Origin: Mikania micrantha
Lineage: Eukaryota; Streptophyta; Magnoliopsida; Asterales; Asteraceae
DNA: 64,000 nucleotides
Assembly: GCA_009363875.1 (NCBI GenBank)
Contig: CM018683.1
Span: 48,907,711 to 48,971,710, forward strand
Direction: 5' to 3'
Shown here: positions 61,560 through 64,000 of the stretch, in pieces
Position numbering within the stretch: position 1 is the stretch's first letter
Layout: each line of letters begins with the position of its first letter
Position numbers and translations under genes: made by a program
The notes under the pieces: model-generated
What the model was told of the DNA's origin: nothing
Database searches by the model: none
Seen by the model: only the letters and a program-made list of their open reading frames with translations

Positions 61560-64000
61560 TTGCTGGGATTACAACCAATCAGGCAGGTGGAATTCCGAAT
61601 CGACCTTACACCAGATGCAACACCGATAGCTAGGGCACCTTATCGACTTGCACCGTCAGAGATGCAAGAATTATCTACACAATTGCAAGAGTTGTTGGAT
61701 AAGGGTTTTATACGACCTAGTTTTTCACCATGGGGAGCTCCAGTCTTATTTGTCAAGAAAAAGGACGGGACTTTCCGTATGTGTATCGATTACCGGGAAC
61801 TTAACAAGGTTACTATCAAAAACAGGTATCCGTTACCCAGAATTGACGATCTATTCGATCAGTTACAAGGTTCGAGTTATTACTCGAAGATCGATCTCAG
61901 ATCGGGTTATCATCAACTAAGAGTTCAAGAAGAGGATATTCCAAAGACAACATTCAGGACGCGCTATGGCCATTATGAGTTCTTGGTCATGCCATTTGGG
62001 TTGACAAACGCTCCAGCTGTATTCATGGATCTCATGAATCGTGTTTGTAAACCTTATCTTGATAAGTTTTTCATTGTTTTCATTGATGACATTCTTATCT
62101 ATTCTCAGACCGAAGAAGAGCATGCTGAACATCTTCGATTGCTTTTAGAATTACTGAAACAGGAACAATTGTACGCTAAGTTCTCGAAATGTGATTTTTG
62201 GATGCGAGAAGTGCAATTCTTGGGTCATATAGTTAATGAAAAGGGTATGCATGTTGATCCAGCGAAGATAGAAGCGATTAAGAATTGGGAAGCGCCAAAG
62301 ACCCCTACCGAGGTACGACAATTCCTTGGTTTGGCGGGTTACTACCAAAGATTCATTGAGGGATTCTCAAAGATCGCTCAACCACTTACAGCTCTTACGC
62401 ACAAGGGAACGAAGTATAACTGGACGGATAAACAGGAAGCTGCATTCCAGTTATTGAAACAGAAACTCTGCAGCGCACCGATTCTGTCCTTACCGGAAGG
62501 AACAGAAGACTTTGTGGTGTATTGTGATGCATCCGCACAGGGTTTAGGATGTGTGTTGATGCAACGTGATAAAGTGATTGCTTACGCTTCAAGGCAACTA
62601 CGACCACATGAAAAGAATTACACTACTCATGACTTGGAGTTAGGAGTAGTGGTTTTTGTTTTGAAGATTTGGAGGCATTATCTGTATGGAACTAAGTGTA
62701 CTATTTACACTGATCATAAGAGTTTGCAACATATCTTTGATCAGAAGGAGCTTAATATGAGACAACGACGATGGGTTGAGTTGTTGAACGATTACGAATG
62801 CGCGATTAAGTATCACCCAGGAAAAGCTAATGTGGTAGCTGATGCTTTAAGCAGAAAAGATACTTCAACAAGACGGGTTCGCGCACTTATGATGACGATA
62901 CATACTGACTTACCTGACAAGGTACGCAGTGCTCAGCTGGGAGCCTTAGAAAAGGATAATCTGGTACATGAATCCTTACGGGGGATGGAAACACAGTTGG
63001 ATGTCAAGTCTGATGGAATTCGTTATTTCATTAGTCGAATGTGGATACCTTTGTATGGAGATTTAAGGGAACTCGTGATGGATGAAGCAAACAAGTCCAG
63101 ATTTTCAGTCCATCTGGGATCAGACACGATGTATCATGATTTAAAGGCACTGTATTGGTGGCCTCACATGAAAGTTGACATTGCTAAGTACGTTAGCAAA
63201 TGTTTGACTTGTTCGAAAGTCAAAGTTGAATATCAGAAACCATCTGGTTTACTGCAACAACCAGAGATACCGATGTGGAAATGGGAACAGATTTCGATGG
63301 ATTTCATTACTAAGTTACCCCGTACACCAAGTGGTTGTGATACGATAAGGGTAATTGTCGATCGATTAACGAAATCTGCACACTTCTTAGCAATCAAGGA
63401 AACCGATAAGATGGAGAAACTAACTCGCATTTACATCAAGGAAGTGGTAGCATGGCATGGCGTGCCAATCTCTATCATATCAGATCGGGATGCCCGATTT
63501 ACTTCCAACTTTTGGAAATCACTTCATAAGTCATTGGGAACTCGCATGGATATGAGTACCGCCTATCATCCATAGACCGACAGTCAAAGTGAACGTACGA
63601 TTCAAACGCTCGAGGATATGCTACGAGCTTGTGTAATTGACTTTGGTGATAGCTGGGAAAACCATTTACCGTTAGTGGAATTCTCTTACAACAATAGTTA
63701 TCATACAAGTATTCAGGCAGCACCGTTTGAAGCTTTGTATGGTCGCAAATGTCGTTCACCAGTTTGTTGGGCTGAAATTGGTAACAGTCAGATTACAGGT
63801 CCTGAACTGGTACACGAGACGACAGAGACGATAGTTCAAATCCGAAACCGTATGGCAGCGGCCCGGGATCGAAAGAAGAGTTATGCTGACAAGCGTCGTA
63901 AACCATTGGAATTTCAGGTAGGAGACCGAGTTCTTCTAAAGGTATCACCTTGGAAAGGTGTGATACGATTTGGCAAGTGCGGAAAGCTTAGTCCACGTTA
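61560..64000 (+). pseudogene. pol: Pol of G1 element: RT, RNase H, integrase (runs off window)
   Basis: Frame 61,560-63,575 encodes RT (FRMCIDYRELNKVTIKN, MPFGLTNAPAVF, VFIDDILIYS), RNase H (YCDASAQGLGCVLM, YTDHKSLQHIF, ADALSRK) and integrase with the H-H-C-C zinc region (CLTCSKVKVEYQKP), core (MDFITKLPRTPSG, VDRLTKSAHFLA, ISDRDARFTSNFW). A TAG at 63,573-63,575 replaces the Gln codon after AYHP; the same frame continues through SERTIQTLEDMLRAC to the window end with LRFGKCGKLSP-like sequence, so the chromodomain would lie outside. It is shifted one frame from protease. RT before integrase is the gypsy order. Nonfunctional as it stands. Confidence 0.92.

Larger units (their letters stand above)
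45908..64000 (+). mobile_element. Ty3/gypsy element of family G1, running off the window
   Basis: 5' LTR 45,908-58,747 (split by a copia element), primer site 58,751-58,763, an extra acidic reading frame (58,931-59,584), gag from 59,824, protease, RT, RNase H and integrase continuing past 64,000. Domain order and close similarity to element A, which ends in a chromodomain, place it in the chromovirus group of gypsy elements. It carries nonsense codons in the extra frame, gag and integrase and a frameshift before RT, so it is not autonomous. Confidence 0.92.

Overview
The window looks like repeat-dense nuclear DNA of a flowering plant: AT-rich, almost free of host genes, and built from nested LTR retrotransposons primed by initiator-Met tRNA, hAT and PIF/Harbinger MITEs and Helitron termini. 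A eudicot is likely and Asteraceae is my best guess from the general look of the long LTRs; nothing here proves the family. No rRNA gene, functional tRNA gene or CRISPR array was seen.

Layout. 1-4.4 kb: a PIF-type MITE and two LTR remnants in opposite orientation (P, D). 4.4-9.4 kb: AT-rich DNA with Helitron 3' ends, a 340-bp tandem duplication and a hAT MITE. 9.4-13.9 kb: a MITE holding another MITE and a 2.85-kb solo LTR of gypsy family G1 (TSD ATGAA), then a further hAT MITE. 15-18 kb: a Helitron end, a foldback element and a hAT MITE. 19,414-34,394: a minus-strand Ty3/gypsy element (A) bounded by TSD GTCTC. A second gypsy element (C, with a 4.3-kb LTR) inserted in its integrase, and a later deletion with templated filler fused C gag-protease to the A integrase C-terminus. 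35,344-38,035: a solo LTR (E, TSD TTCTT) inside a coding-looking segment. About 40.2-41.5 kb: a spliced fragment of a threonate dehydrogenase / class-II aldolase-like gene, the only recognisable host gene. 42,253-44,384: LTR F of a truncated element. 45,908 to the window end: a G1 gypsy element whose 5' LTR is split by a very young, intact Sirevirus-type copia element (48,035-58,097, TSD GTTTG). G1 coding continues to the edge and is broken by nonsense mutations and a frameshift.

Two patterns are not explained by ordinary annotation. First, most of the long gypsy-type LTRs (2.1-4.3 kb) carry, in sense and in the same order, a donor-acceptor pair, a 36-106 nt mini-exon, a second donor and a strong acceptor 257-366 nt before the LTR end; this suggests a spliced leader inside the LTR. 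Second, nearly every LTR family carries a dense array of its own short dyad word. In families A, E and F the word is a hairpin with a CG-GTA-CG core whose arms differ between families but stay complementary. In G1 it is GGCCCA/TGGGCC repeated at multiples of about 10 bp. These are sequence observations; function is inferred.
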